Source: JAUIIK01 sp963709995 | Lineage (GTDB): Bacteria; Chloroflexota; Chloroflexia; Thermomicrobiales; CFX8 | Assembly (NCBI GenBank): GCA_963709995.1 | Contig: CAVPYN010000005.1 | Coordinates: 185,959 to 249,958 of the forward strand | Length of the DNA: 64,000 bases | Reading direction: 5' to 3' | Shown here: one piece after another, positions 27,218-36,166 of the stretch | Layout of the letters: every line of letters begins with the position of its first letter | How positions within the stretch are numbered: position 1 is the first letter of the stretch | The notes under the pieces: model-generated | Database searches by the model: none | Seen by the model: the letters and a program-made list of their open reading frames with translations, nothing else | Told to the model about the DNA's origin: nothing | Translations under genes and position numbers: made by a program

Positions 27218-28996
27218 CTACTCGACTTGCTCGGTCAGATCCCTGGCAACGAACTCCTGTATTGCCAGGTAGGCTGGGCGTGGTTCAGCTTTGACATCGG
27301 TGACTGAGAACCCGGCAAACTTGCTATCTTGTCCGGCGTAAGCCATCGCATTCAAATGCCAGACAAAGACCATCTCGACCCAGGGCCATTCGGTGCGGAC
27401 GATCTCGAAGGCGCGTTCCAGGTATTGCGCCTGGAGTTCTTCGGTCATCCACTCTCCGTATGCGTAATCCTCGAGGCATTTGGAGTCGGCCAACCCATCT
27501 CAGTGAACCAGACCGGCCTGTCGCCCAGGCCAAGTCCTTCCAGGATGCGTCGATACTCCTCGACATGGCGGAAATAGAACTCTGGCGCATCGTTCCAGCC
27601 AGGATTGTCAGCCGGTTTACTGGGCCAGTAGTTGTCGGGCGAGTTGCCGGCACCGTAGGCGTGAACGGAGATAACATCGAAGTAGCCGGCCGCCTCGCCG
27701 CCGTTCAGGCCGAACAGCGTCTCGAAATACCAGTCATCGTCGAGCGCCAGATCCTCGTACATCATGCTGTTCGGCGCCATCCCGGGGAAACAACGCGCGC
27801 CGCCGGATCGGCCTTCCGGATAGCTGGAACGGCCTCGCGAACCATGCGCAGGTAGCCTGCCGGATCGATGATTCGCCCCCGGTGATCGATCAGGTTCGGC
27901 TCATTCCAGATCTGCCAGGCATCGACCTTGCCGGCAAAGTAGGGCACGAGGTCGCCGCAGGAAGCGGCCGAACGCTTCTGGATCACCCGGCAGCGTGGGA
28001 TCTTCAGGGCGCGCCCAGTCCGGAGCATGAGAAACATTGACTAGGATCTTGAGATTCCGCTCTTTCGCAATGTTCACGATGTGGATGTAGGGCCAGACGT
28101 AGTATTCGACATCCGAGTCCGGCTCAGGCTGAAGCCCTGTCCAGGTGAATTGGAGGCGAATCCAGGTACAGCCACTTGCGGCCGCCAGATCGAGATGCCT
28201 CGCGATTGAGTTGATCCTGATCGGCGTGAGACCAGAAGGACATGTTGAAGCCACAGGCGACTTTGTTTTCGGGGTAAAGAGGGATCGGGCCGATAGGATC
28301 GGCATCTCGGTCAGCGATCGTTTGACGCTGTGGTGTCGTCGCCAGATCCGGGACGGGGTGGTTCGCAAGCTCCTGGATTCCCAGATGTCCGAGCAGTATC
28401 TCGAAGCCTGGCTTCTCTTCGGGATGATATTCCATGCGAGCGCGCTCGAAATACTGGACGGTGTGAAGCTTGCCGGTATAGATATCCGGCTCCTGCAACG
28501 GCTCTGACAAAGGGTAACCGAATGTCACGATTCCCCCGTTCGCATCCCAGTACTCACGGAATATCCCTGAAAGATAGTGACCGGTTTCATGGAAGTAGAG
28601 GGCCCCGGCCGGCAGCGGGTCCTGCATATTCTGGAACTGGAACGGCTCATCGCCGCGCTGCCGTTGTTCAAGCGTGATCCCCGCGCCGAGCCGGACCGGC
28701 AGGACGTTCAGCGGGAAGGGCTTGTCCTCGTGATGCTCAAGAATCGCCCGTTCGAAATACTGTCGGTGCAGACCATTTTCATAGAATACGCGTGAGATCG
28801 GATAGCCAAAGGTCATCAACCCGCCGCGCGTGCGCCAGAAATCGGCGAACGCCGGATCTACCCAGAATCCGGTTTCTTTGAAGTACATCGCTTCGCTGCT
28901 CTGAGCTTGAGCCTCATACTGCGGAGTGGCGCTGAGGATTGCCGCCAGAATAGCGAGCGACAAAACCACCCTGATCGGGTTGATGGCTCGCGTCAT
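27218..28996 (-). CDS. Secreted glycoside hydrolase with two N-terminal LGFP-like repeats, four frameshifts
   Basis: Signal peptide (VVLSLAILAAILSATPQ, then AQAQ) followed by two similar modules, LYFHETGHYLSGIFREYW and NGGIVTFGYPLSEPLQ, an LGFP-like surface-binding type common in Chloroflexota. A TIM-barrel glycosidase of clan GH-A follows. The acid/base is in WQIWNEPNL (about 27905) and the nucleophile in VWFTEMGWPT (about 27490). The frame breaks near 28210, 27960, 27785 and 27480. Read across the breaks, the product is about 590 residues and ends AYLAIQEFVARDLTEQVE. The start at 28996 has AAGGAG nine bases upstream. Substrate unknown; the fold resembles GH39/GH5-like enzymes. Confidence 0.8.
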
Positions 28997-29148
28997 GTCA
29001 ACAATCTCCTTGAGCAATCGATGCCGCCCGCTCCCCAGGTAACAACGAACACGAAGCGCTATCGTTCCGGCTGTCTTTTCAGCCTTGCCTCTCACGGTTA
29101 CGCTGTACACGAGCCTAAACGCCCCCGAATACATGAAGGAATCACCAA

Positions 29149-30420
29149 ATGTGCCCAACCCGGATCACAATACTCGATGGCAAGCGCATAATGCTCGGAG
29201 TCACTGGCAGCATCGCCGCCTATAAGGCAGTCGATCTGGCAAGCAAACTCACCCAGGCGGGAGCGCTCGTCGACGTCATTATGACTGAAGCATCCCGCCG
29301 GTTCGTGACGCCACTGACCTTCCAGGCTGTGACCGGTCGTGCGGTCTACACCGGCATGTGGGACGCGCCGGCCGGTGAAGGGCTGCCAACCCATATCGCC
29401 CACGTTGGCCTGGCCGAGGCAGCGGATGTATTGCTGATCGCACCGGCAACAGCCGACAGCATCGCGCGGCTGGCGCAGGGTCGCGGTGACGACCTGATCA
29501 GCGTCACGGCTTTGGCGGCGCGCTGCCCGATTGTCGTCGCCCCGGCAATGGATGGCGGGATGTACGAGCATCCAGCGACACAGGCGAACATCGAAGTGCT
29601 GCGTGATCGCGGCGTCGACGTCATCGAGCCCGACACCGGGCGGTTTGCATCCGGGCTGACCGGCCGGGGCAGGCTGCCCGAAACGCCCGCATTGACTGGC
29701 CGTTTACGGCAGGTTCTGGGCCGCGGCGGACCGCTTGCCGGCACGCTCATCCTGATAACCGCGGGAGCGACTCGCGAATCGCTGGATCCGGTGCGATACA
29801 TCACCAACCACTCCAGTGGCCGCCAGGGTCACGCGATCGCCCAGGCAGCGCTCGACGCTGGCGCGCGAGTCACACTGATAACAATGGCCCGCGATCTAGA
29901 AGCACCCGTTGGCGCGGAGCGCGTGGATGTTGAAAGCGCGCTCGAGCTGCTGGAGGCGGTGACCGGCATGATCAGCCCCTCCGCTCCGGACGCGCTGATC
30001 ATGTCGGCGGCTGTGGCCGATTACCGCCCGGCAACGTTCGCTGAAAGGAAGATCAAGAAATCCGACGATCCAAACGCCGGCATGACGATCGAACTCGCCC
30101 GCAATCCAGATATCTTGCTGGAGGTGAAGAAGCTGAAGGAACGTACCGGCCGCCCCCGCGTCGTCGTCGGTTTCGCCGCGGAAACGAACGATCTGATAGA
30201 AAATGCCGCGTCAAAACTCGAGCGCAAGGCACTGGATTTGATCGTCGCCAATGATGTTTCAGCAGGAGACGCCGGATTCCGCGCCGAGACGAATCGGGTC
30301 ATCCTGCTCGACCAGGAGGGCCAGCGCACGAACATTGATCTCACAAGCAAGGCACGCATTGGCGAGATAGTCATTGACCAGGTCGGAAGTCTTCTTGGTG
30401 GCGAAGTGGCAGGCAGGTAA
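29149..30420 (+). CDS. coaBC: Bifunctional phosphopantothenoylcysteine decarboxylase/synthetase
   Basis: Makes 4'-phosphopantetheine in coenzyme A synthesis. The CoaC flavin domain (1-190) shows GVTGSIAAYKAVDLASKL, HIAHVGLAEAADVLLIAPAT and PAMDGGMYEHPA. The CoaB domain (about 195-423) shows ITAGATRESLDPVRYITNHS then SGRQG, MSAAVADYRP, KIKKSD and FAAET. Full length at 423 residues. AAGGA lies eight bases before the ATG. It diverges from the glycosidase gene. coaX, another CoA gene, lies 2.4 kb away on the other strand. Confidence 0.95.
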   Translation: MCPTRITILDGKRIMLGVTGSIAAYKAVDLASKLTQAGALVDVIMTEASRRFVTPLTFQAVTGRAVYTGMWDAPAGEGLPTHIAHVGLAEAADVLLIAPATADSIARLAQGRGDDLISVTALAARCPIVVAPAMDGGMYEHPATQANIEVLRDRGVDVIEPDTGRFASGLTGRGRLPETPALTGRLRQVLGRGGPLAGTLILITAGATRESLDPVRYITNHSSGRQGHAIAQAALDAGARVTLITMARDLEAPVGAERVDVESALELLEAVTGMISPSAPDALIMSAAVADYRPATFAERKIKKSDDPNAGMTIELARNPDILLEVKKLKERTGRPRVVVGFAAETNDLIENAASKLERKALDLIVANDVSAGDAGFRAETNRVILLDQEGQRTNIDLTSKARIGEIVIDQVGSLLGGEVAGR

Positions 30421-30556
30421 CCTGGAACATTCGCGGAGAAGATGGGCCGATTTCTGTAGTGACGCCGGTGAATCATCCGGGTTAGCCGCGTGGCTGAACA
30501 GGCGGGAGCGATGCAAGCACGACGCAGCATCGCGGTGGCTCAATCGGCGTTTCGAA

Positions 30557-31471
30557 TCATAGGCTTTGTCTGTGGTCGGCGAGGACCTGATCGATCGCGT
30601 ATCGGGAGATTTCGGCGAGCGCGGGATTGGTCGCCTGGTAATAGGGCAAGGCGATCAGCCCGACGGATAACGCCCAGCCACGTCCTCGCGCCCAGGTTGC
30701 GTCATCGACCGGCAGTTCGGCGCGGAATATCTCACGGGTTTCTGCGGAGAAGAGGTTCCAGGCAACTATCAAATCGCCCGCGGGATCGCCCACCCCCAGG
30801 CAGCCGAAGTCGATGACAGCGTTGATCCTGCCCTGCCGGGCCAGCAGATTTCCTGATTGCAGGTCCCCATGAATCCAGACTGGATCACACTGCCAGGCAG
30901 GAGCCCGGAGAGCCGCTTCCCACGCATCAGTTGCCGCCTCGGTGTCGATTATGCCCTCCAGGGCGGTGATGGCCGCCCTTGTAGGCGCGTCTCGCATCGC
31001 CAGCGGCACGCCGCGCGAAGAGTTGTCCTGTCCGGAGCGCGGCCCGCCGGTCGTGTCAATCTGCTGCATCGCCGCGATGAACCGCGCGAGATCCGTCGCG
31101 GCCTGACCTGGATCAGCGATGCGCTCGATCGTTGCATTCTCTCCGTCCAGCCACTGGTAGACCGACCAATGCCAGCGATAGCCTTCGCCGGGATTCCCTT
31201 TTGCGAGCGGTTTCGGAATCGCCAGCGGAAGATGCGGGGCCAGGCTCGGCAACCAACGATACTCCTTCGCTACCTGCCCCACGGCCCATTCAATGCGAGG
31301 AAGTCGCACAACCATGTCGTCGCCGAGACGATAAAGCGCATTATCGGTTCCTGCAGATTCAACCCGTTCGATCGGCAAGCGCGCCCATCCAGGGAATTGC
31401 GACGTGAGCAGCCGGCGCACGAGAGAAGGGTCTGTTTCGACTTCATCCTCATGCATGCGATTAGCCGGCAT
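30557..31471 (-). CDS. Aminoglycoside phosphotransferase (APH) family kinase
   Basis: 304-residue kinase-like fold. The N-lobe includes ERVESAGTDNALYRLGDDMV, then VRLPRI. The catalytic loop is VWIHGDLQSGNLLARQG, and the metal-binding part is INAVIDFGCLGVGDPAGDL. These are all the APH/choline kinase signatures. Its substrate could be an antibiotic or an ordinary metabolite such as macrolide-like or sugar compounds, and resistance cannot be inferred. AAGGGA lies seven bases before the ATG. The plus-strand stretch 30421-30556 holds no gene. Confidence 0.88.
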   Translation of the reverse strand: MPANRMHEDEVETDPSLVRRLLTSQFPGWARLPIERVESAGTDNALYRLGDDMVVRLPRIEWAVGQVAKEYRWLPSLAPHLPLAIPKPLAKGNPGEGYRWHWSVYQWLDGENATIERIADPGQAATDLARFIAAMQQIDTTGGPRSGQDNSSRGVPLAMRDAPTRAAITALEGIIDTEAATDAWEAALRAPAWQCDPVWIHGDLQSGNLLARQGRINAVIDFGCLGVGDPAGDLIVAWNLFSAETREIFRAELPVDDATWARGRGWALSVGLIALPYYQATNPALAEISRYAIDQVLADHRQSL

Positions 31472-31604
31472 AAACGTGTCCCTTGCTTCGAGGGTGGCCA
31501 GGGGCGTGCATGAGCGCGATCATCATCTGGGTGGACCAACTTGAAAGCACGATGTCCATCAGGAAATTGTAATACTGTTACACGCTGCGCCGCCTGGAAC
31601 GAAT

Positions 31605-31640
31605 AGAGTCCCTTTCAGGCGTGTGCCCGGAAGGGACTCT
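31605..31640 (-). terminator. Hairpin downstream of the cupin genes
   Basis: AGAGTCCCTT at 31605-31614 pairs perfectly with AAGGGACTCT at 31631-31640. It lies 13 bases after the stop of the cupin gene. There is no good U-run on the minus strand, so it may be a processing structure instead. Confidence 0.5.
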
Positions 31641-31652
31641 GGCGCACTTCCC

Positions 31653-32099
31653 CTAGCCAATCATCTCAACACCATAACAGCGATTGATCGCCTGAACATC
31701 CTCCAGGCGCACTGTTTCGTCCTGGTACAGGTCGCTCAACTCTCGCAGGAAGTCCTCGTGGCCACCGGGGCTGAAGAGTACGAAGAGTTTGCCCGGTTCC
31801 GTGCCTGCATTCGCGAAGCGATGAATCGCCCCCGCAGGCACAACGATGGTATCCCCATCTGAACTGTGGCGCATGGAAGTGCCGAGCAGGAAGTCGAACT
31901 CGCCGGAAACGACGTAGAAGACCTTCGTCTCACGACCAATCTGTGCTGGCACTTCGCCCCCCGTCTCAACGACCGCTTGCACCATCGAAAAGTGCCCGCC
32001 AGTCTCGCTGGCGCGCACTTTTGGCGCGATCCGAATGCCCGGAAGCGAGAAACTTCCGGGCGTCGCTGCGTCGTGACTAAGGGGCGTGGTGGTCATCAT
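31653..32099 (-). CDS. Cupin domain protein (copy A)
   Basis: 148 residues forming a single cupin barrel: VVETGGEVPAQIGRETKVFY, VVSGEFDFLLG, DGDTIVVPAGAIHRFANAGT and KLFVLFSPGGHEDFLREL. The first cupin motif lacks the usual HxH (it reads PAQIGRETK), while the second keeps the His in GAIHRF, so metal binding is uncertain. ATG 32099 has AAGGAG six bases upstream; a second ATG follows directly. It is 33 bases downstream of a second cupin gene on the same strand. Confidence 0.85.
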   Translation of the reverse strand: MMTTTPLSHDAATPGSFSLPGIRIAPKVRASETGGHFSMVQAVVETGGEVPAQIGRETKVFYVVSGEFDFLLGTSMRHSSDGDTIVVPAGAIHRFANAGTEPGKLFVLFSPGGHEDFLRELSDLYQDETVRLEDVQAINRCYGVEMIG

Positions 32100-32132
32100 C
32101 AACGTCTCCTTGTCAATGCGCACTCGGGTAGG

Positions 32133-32615
32133 TTAGTCGACCTGCTCGATGCCGTACTTTGGAGCGATCTCCTTCATCACGTACTCGAGCTCAGATAACG
32201 CAGGCATCGGGGGAATCTCGTTGCTGCGCGTTGGCACGCCAGCTTCAGCGACGAACTGCTCGAATCCAGACGAGTTGGTCAAGACGAGCATGCGGACGTT
32301 TCCGGCGCCGGTGTTTGCCCAGTTGTGACGCACACCTCGCGGCAGGAACGCGAAGTCTCCAGCCCTCGCGACGTAAGACTCGCCAGCGCAGCTAATCGAT
32401 ACCTCGCCTTCGAGAACGTAGAAGGCTTCGTCGTCGTTGTGGTGGATGTGGGGTGGAGTGCCTGCGCCGGATGGGGCGAGGTGCTCGCTAAGCGAGTAGA
32501 CGCCATTGGTTTCCGCACCACTGGCCAGAATCTTCGCCATGGCGCCAAAGAATTCGTAGCGCGGGGCTTCATTGCATGCTGCAACATGCGGCTTGACATC
32601 AAACGACACCGTCAT
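32133..32615 (-). CDS. Cupin domain protein (copy B), quercetinase-like
   Basis: 160 residues. The metal site is complete here: PPHIHHNDDEAFYVLEGEVS gives two His and a Glu, and LPRGVRHNWANTG gives the last His. The C-terminus reads FEQFVAEAGVP, as in quercetin dioxygenase-like cupins. AAAGGA precedes the ATG by seven bases. It is probably cotranscribed with the next cupin (33-base gap). The two share little beyond the fold. Substrate unknown. Confidence 0.88.
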   Translation of the reverse strand: MTVSFDVKPHVAACNEAPRYEFFGAMAKILASGAETNGVYSLSEHLAPSGAGTPPHIHHNDDEAFYVLEGEVSISCAGESYVARAGDFAFLPRGVRHNWANTGAGNVRMLVLTNSSGFEQFVAEAGVPTRSNEIPPMPALSELEYVMKEIAPKYGIEQVD

Positions 32616-32784
32616 TGGTGTATCCTTTCTTGTCCATCCTGGGCTATGTGCGCCACATCATTGTGGCCGCGGCCTCCATCCGGCCGCTCGGCCCGGCGAC
32701 CTCCGCCGGGAACAATCGGAGAATACGCCCACGCCAGACGTGGATCAATGTAGCGAAAGATACATTCCGATTAGCTGCGGCGGT

Positions 32785-33546
32785 TTATTCGTTGCGCTCG
32801 GAGACAATTCGCAGGCCTTCGAGGGTGAGCATCGGATCGACGGCGTCGAAGGCGTTAGTAAGCGGGGCGAGGACCGGCGCCAGGCCGCCCGTCGCGATGA
32901 CCTGCGCGCCGGGAAGATCGTGCCGCATTCGAGCGATCAATCCCTCAATCATCGCGACGTGGCCGAGGACCAGGCCGGACTGCATCGCGTGACGAGTGTT
33001 TGCCCCGATCACCGACGGCGGGGCAGTGAGCTCGACGTGAGAAAGCTGGGCCGCCCCGCCGACGAGAGCGTTGGCCGTCACCGCCAGCCCGGCCGCAATC
33101 GACGCGCCGAGAAATTCACCTGGCGCGGCGACGGCCGCCAGCGTCGTCGCGGTGCCAAAGTTGACGACAATGCAGTTGCTCTGGAAACGGTGATAGCCAG
33201 CGATTGCGTTGGCGATCAGATCGGTCCCGACGCTCTCTGGCTGGTCCGTCTTGATCGCCAGCCCGGTGTCGAGCCCGTGGCGCAGCAGCAGTGGGCGCTT
33301 CCCGATCTGCCGCTCCAGCATGTCGAGCATGCCGACGGTGAGCTGCGGGACGACGCTGCTCATGATCGCGCGCTCGATGTGTCTTCCAACCAGCCCGGCT
33401 TCAGCAAGAAACGAACGCAGCAGAACGGCATATTCATCGGGCATCCGGCTGCGAACGGTCTCGATGGGCCAGAAGTGCGCCCAATCGGCGCCGTTGTGGA
33501 TGCCGAACTTAATGTTCGAGTTGCCGATGTCGATTGCGAGCAGCAT
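32785..33546 (-). CDS. coaX: Type III pantothenate kinase
   Basis: First step of CoA synthesis in the cytoplasm. 253 residues. The ASKHA fold motifs are LLAIDIGNSNIKFGI (phosphate 1), ESVGTDLIANAIAGYHRFQS with the catalytic Asp, VVNFGTATTLAAV (phosphate 2) and VIATGGLAPVLAPL (adenosine). The start at 33546 (MLLAID) matches the family; an ATG three codons upstream at 33555 is possible. It lies 142 bases downstream of the CysS-like gene on the same strand. Confidence 0.94.
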   Translation of the reverse strand: MLLAIDIGNSNIKFGIHNGADWAHFWPIETVRSRMPDEYAVLLRSFLAEAGLVGRHIERAIMSSVVPQLTVGMLDMLERQIGKRPLLLRHGLDTGLAIKTDQPESVGTDLIANAIAGYHRFQSNCIVVNFGTATTLAAVAAPGEFLGASIAAGLAVTANALVGGAAQLSHVELTAPPSVIGANTRHAMQSGLVLGHVAMIEGLIARMRHDLPGAQVIATGGLAPVLAPLTNAFDAVDPMLTLEGLRIVSERNE

Positions 33547-33688
33547 GGAACTCATTCTATGAGTAGTTCGCAGGAAGATCCCGAGACTCTCCCTAACGAC
33601 CACCACACGCTCGGTCGGAGAGGGTCGGGATACCCGGCTAGCTGCGCATGAGAGGGAGCAGCCGAAACTCCTGCAACCTCCTCCCCTC

Positions 33689-34894
33689 CTATCCCCGCCA
33701 GGACATCACGCCGAGCAGGCGAGATAGCGTCCGCAACTCCGCCTGCGCATCGGCGATCTCGCCGCCGTTGCCCGCCGCCCTGACGATTGTAGAGGACATG
33801 TCCTCCAGGACTATGACCGCTTCCGGAGTGTTGAGATCGTCATCGAGCGCGGCGCGCATCCTTGCGGTGTAGGGCGCAGGGTCGATGGCGTGGTCCCCTC
33901 CTGGATTCGGGACATGGACGGCTTCCTTGAGGAGGCTAGCGAGGCCTTCGTACCGGGCTGGACCGCCGTCGACGTACTCCCACGCCGTGCGATAGTGATG
34001 ACTGTGCAGGTAGAGCCGCAAGGCGTCTGGTGTGTGATACTGGAGCACGTCCCGAGCAAGGACCAGATTGCCGAGCGACTTGCTCATCTTCTCACCCTGG
34101 TACTCGACCATGCCGATATGCATCCAGAAGCGGGTGAACGGCGTCTTGCCGGAGAAGTGTTGCGCCTGAGCGATCTCACACTCGTGATGCGGGTAGATCA
34201 GATCACTGCCGCCGCCGTGGATGTCGATCGTCTCGCCCAAATAGCGCATCGACATGGCCGTACATTCGATGTGCCAGCCGGGGCGGCCACGTCCCCAGGG
34301 GCTCTCCCAGAATGGCTCGCCGGGCTGCCATGCCTGCCAGAGAATGAAGTCAAGCGGATTCTCTTTCCGGGGGTCGTCCGGATCCGCACCGCGCTCGCGT
34401 GAGAAGTCGATCATCTGCTGGCTGGTGTACTTGCCAAGCGCGCCGTAATCTTCGTCGGCCTCGGTGCGGAAATAGACGTTGCCATCAACCGCGTAAGCGT
34501 AACCATCGGCGATCAACTTCTCGTTGATCTCGAGGATCATGTCCACTTCTTCACTGGCGCGGGGGAAAACCTGCGGCCAGAGCACGTTGAGCGCCGAAAG
34601 GTCCTCAACGAAGTGCCGGGTAAAGCGGTCACCTAGTAGATCCCAGTCGATCCCAACCTCCTTAGACTTGCGGACGATGTCGTCATCGATGTCGGTGACA
34701 TTCTGAACGTACTTCACCCGCCAGCCCAGATACTGGCAGTAGCGATTCAACACGTCGAAGGTCAAATAGGTCATGCAGTGGCCGATATGTCCGACGTCGT
34801 ACGGCGTGACCCCGCAGACGTACATGCGAACGGTGCGCCCGTCCGCTGGCTCGAATTCGCGCTTCTCAGCGCCCAGCGTGTCATATAGCTTCAC
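33689..34894 (-). CDS. Cysteinyl-tRNA synthetase family enzyme, short and MshC-like
   Basis: 401 residues. Class I ligase core with MYVCGVTPYDVGHIGHCMTY (HIGH at 36-39), YVQNVTDIDDDIVRK, GRPGWHIECTAM, GGGSDLIYPHHECEIAQAQ and GEKMSKSLGNLV. Zinc ligands Cys27, the Cys of HIEC and the His of PHHE are kept. CysS normally reads CGPTVYD and is about 460 residues with an anticodon-binding end. CGVTPYD, the YVQNVTDIDD pattern, PWGRGRPGWHIEC and the short length are more like MshC, the mycothiol cysteine ligase. The GTG start at 34894 gives the family N-terminus VKLYDTLGAEKREF. Either tRNA charging or Cys ligation to another amine is possible. Confidence 0.8.
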   Translation of the reverse strand: MKLYDTLGAEKREFEPADGRTVRMYVCGVTPYDVGHIGHCMTYLTFDVLNRYCQYLGWRVKYVQNVTDIDDDIVRKSKEVGIDWDLLGDRFTRHFVEDLSALNVLWPQVFPRASEEVDMILEINEKLIADGYAYAVDGNVYFRTEADEDYGALGKYTSQQMIDFSRERGADPDDPRKENPLDFILWQAWQPGEPFWESPWGRGRPGWHIECTAMSMRYLGETIDIHGGGSDLIYPHHECEIAQAQHFSGKTPFTRFWMHIGMVEYQGEKMSKSLGNLVLARDVLQYHTPDALRLYLHSHHYRTAWEYVDGGPARYEGLASLLKEAVHVPNPGGDHAIDPAPYTARMRAALDDDLNTPEAVIVLEDMSSTIVRAAGNGGEIADAQAELRTLSRLLGVMSWRG

Positions 34895-35199
34895 TCGGAA
34901 GTACCCCGGATCCTTTTCAGTCGTCGGAAGTCGCAACACAACCGCGCGGAACGTAGCACACCGGCAACGCTCCGGCGACCCCGTCCTCTGTTTACGCCCT
35001 CGCGGCAGCCTGGCGGGGTGTGCCAACGACGAGAACAAAGAATGAGATTGAGAAATTCCCCGGAGATCAGGTTCGTTTTGTACCAGACCCTGTTGGATTT
35101 CTTCTATACGGATGCGGCGGCGGCGGATTAGCGTGGTCAGAGAGTCAGCCAGGCGCTGATGCCTTGTGTTATCCAACTGGAAAGGGCAAAAGAGACCTC
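34895..35199. other. Divergent intergenic region, 305 bases
   Basis: Between the divergent CysS-like and Cys-rich secreted protein genes. I looked for a Cys T-box leader on the minus strand and did not find a convincing T-box sequence or terminator. Open frames across it have no family resemblance. Confidence 0.4.
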
Positions 35200-35745
35200 A
35201 TGGCCGAACGCCGGACAAAATCCTCCTTCGTGACAATGATCGTGTTGCTGCTCCTGGGTTCGGGATTGCTCGCCTCTCCCGCACTAGCGGGGCAGGAGAC
35301 GGCAAGCGAGAGCAACGAGACCCAAGCGGACCTGATGGCTGCGCCAGTTGAGAGCGATTACCTCTGCAAATCCCCATCCACCTTGCACTTCTATGTAGCG
35401 TTCAGCCCCGCCTGTCCAGGGAACTTCGAGCTCGTTACGATCTCGACCTCGTTGCCCTTCGACTACTGTTACTCGGCGTACACTCGCGCGATGATGGACG
35501 ATCTGCCGGGTGACACGTGTGTGCGAAGCTACGCGTACGTCGTGGTAGACGGTTCGTCGTCGTTCGCCGTCTGCATGAATCCCTACACCAGCCAGGCGCA
35601 TCACGCGACCGTTGGGATGAACTGTCCCTTCGGTCCGCCGATCTTCTTCATCGACCTGCGTGGGGACCTGACTAAACACGCTTGCGTGGAAGAGAACCTG
35701 AATCACAACCTCTGCGACGTGATCCCGGGCGGCGGGCCGCAGAAC
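35200..35745 (+). CDS. Secreted cysteine-rich protein, 3' end lost at a sequence join
   Basis: Signal peptide (VTMIVLLLLGSGLLASPALA) followed by a mature domain with eight Cys in about 150 residues (YLCKSPS, FSPACPGN, FDYCYSA, GDTCVRS, FAVCMN, GMNCPF, KHACVEE, HNLCDV), probably four disulfides. I do not recognise the family. After LCDVIPGGG, about 35740, the frame runs on to 35928, but that part is an out-of-frame reading of a PEP-CTERM gene from another organism. The real C-terminus is therefore missing. Confidence 0.6.
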
Positions 35746-35770
35746 GAAATCCGGCAGCTAGCCCAGGTCG
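35735..35770. other. Probable assembly join: Chloroflexota to betaproteobacterium
   Basis: Upstream the plus-strand frame of the Cys-rich exported protein is coding. Downstream a different frame becomes coding (TVGGTLEINSLAGF) and ends in a PEP-CTERM anchor. Base composition and gene types change at the same place. No repeat, tRNA or integrase marks it. Confidence 0.75.
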
Positions 35771-36047
35771 CACCGTCGGCGGCACGCTCGAAATCAACAG
35801 TCTCGCCGGCTTCATGCCGTCGATCAACGACAGCTTCCAGATCATCACCTTCGCCGATTCGATCAACGATCAAACCTTTGACAATGTCGTCTGGAACGGA
35901 TTCGGCGGAGGCGTGGTACTCGACGTGATCTACAACGCCGACAACATCACCATCGCCGCCATCCCCGAACCCGAGCAGTACCTGATGATGCTCGCCGGAC
36001 TCGGACTGATTGGCGCCATCGCGCGCCGTCGGCGCGCGCAGATCTGA
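35766..36047 (+). CDS. C-terminal part of a PEP-CTERM sorting-signal protein
   Basis: About 93 residues survive: TVGGTLEINSLAGFMPSIND, then SFQIITFADSI, a strand-rich passenger, and the sorting signal PEPEQYLMMLAGLGLIGAIA followed by RRRR. The Pro-Glu-Pro, hydrophobic stretch and basic tail are the PEP-CTERM motif recognised by exosortase, typical of EPS-producing betaproteobacteria. The 5' part is absent because of the join just upstream. A terminator follows the stop codon. Confidence 0.85.
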   Translation, partial: GRTVGGTLEINSLAGFMPSINDSFQIITFADSINDQTFDNVVWNGFGGGVVLDVIYNADNITIAAIPEPEQYLMMLAGLGLIGAIARRRRAQI

Positions 36048-36068
36048 CGCGCCGGCGACACGGTAAAG

Positions 36069-36100
36069 ATCGGGCGGCCTGCGGGTCGCCCGATTGTTTT
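36069..36100 (+). terminator. Rho-independent terminator after the PEP-CTERM gene
   Basis: ATCGGGCG pairs with CGCCCGAT around a 10-base loop, followed by TGTTTT. It begins 22 bases after the stop codon. Confidence 0.8.
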
Positions 36101-36166
36101 GTGCATGTGCGACGAGCGACGGGGGCAGCGCGCTAGAATGTACTGTCTGCCCACGCGCCCTGTCCC

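Noticed and set aside
30470..30560. A tRNA suggested by GTTTCGAATC
   Set aside because: No acceptor stem, D arm or anticodon arm pairs around it.
30557..31471. The phosphotransferase as an antibiotic resistance gene
   Set aside because: Only general APH motifs are present, and the family includes many housekeeping kinases.
34895..35170. A T-box riboswitch before the CysS-like gene
   Set aside because: GGCTGCCGCGAGGG on the minus strand is only loosely like the T-box. No specifier stem or terminator could be drawn.
35020..35928. A single 302-residue protein from the Cys-rich exported domain into an Arg/Ser-rich tail
   Set aside because: The tail is an out-of-frame reading of the PEP-CTERM gene that begins at about 35766 after a join.
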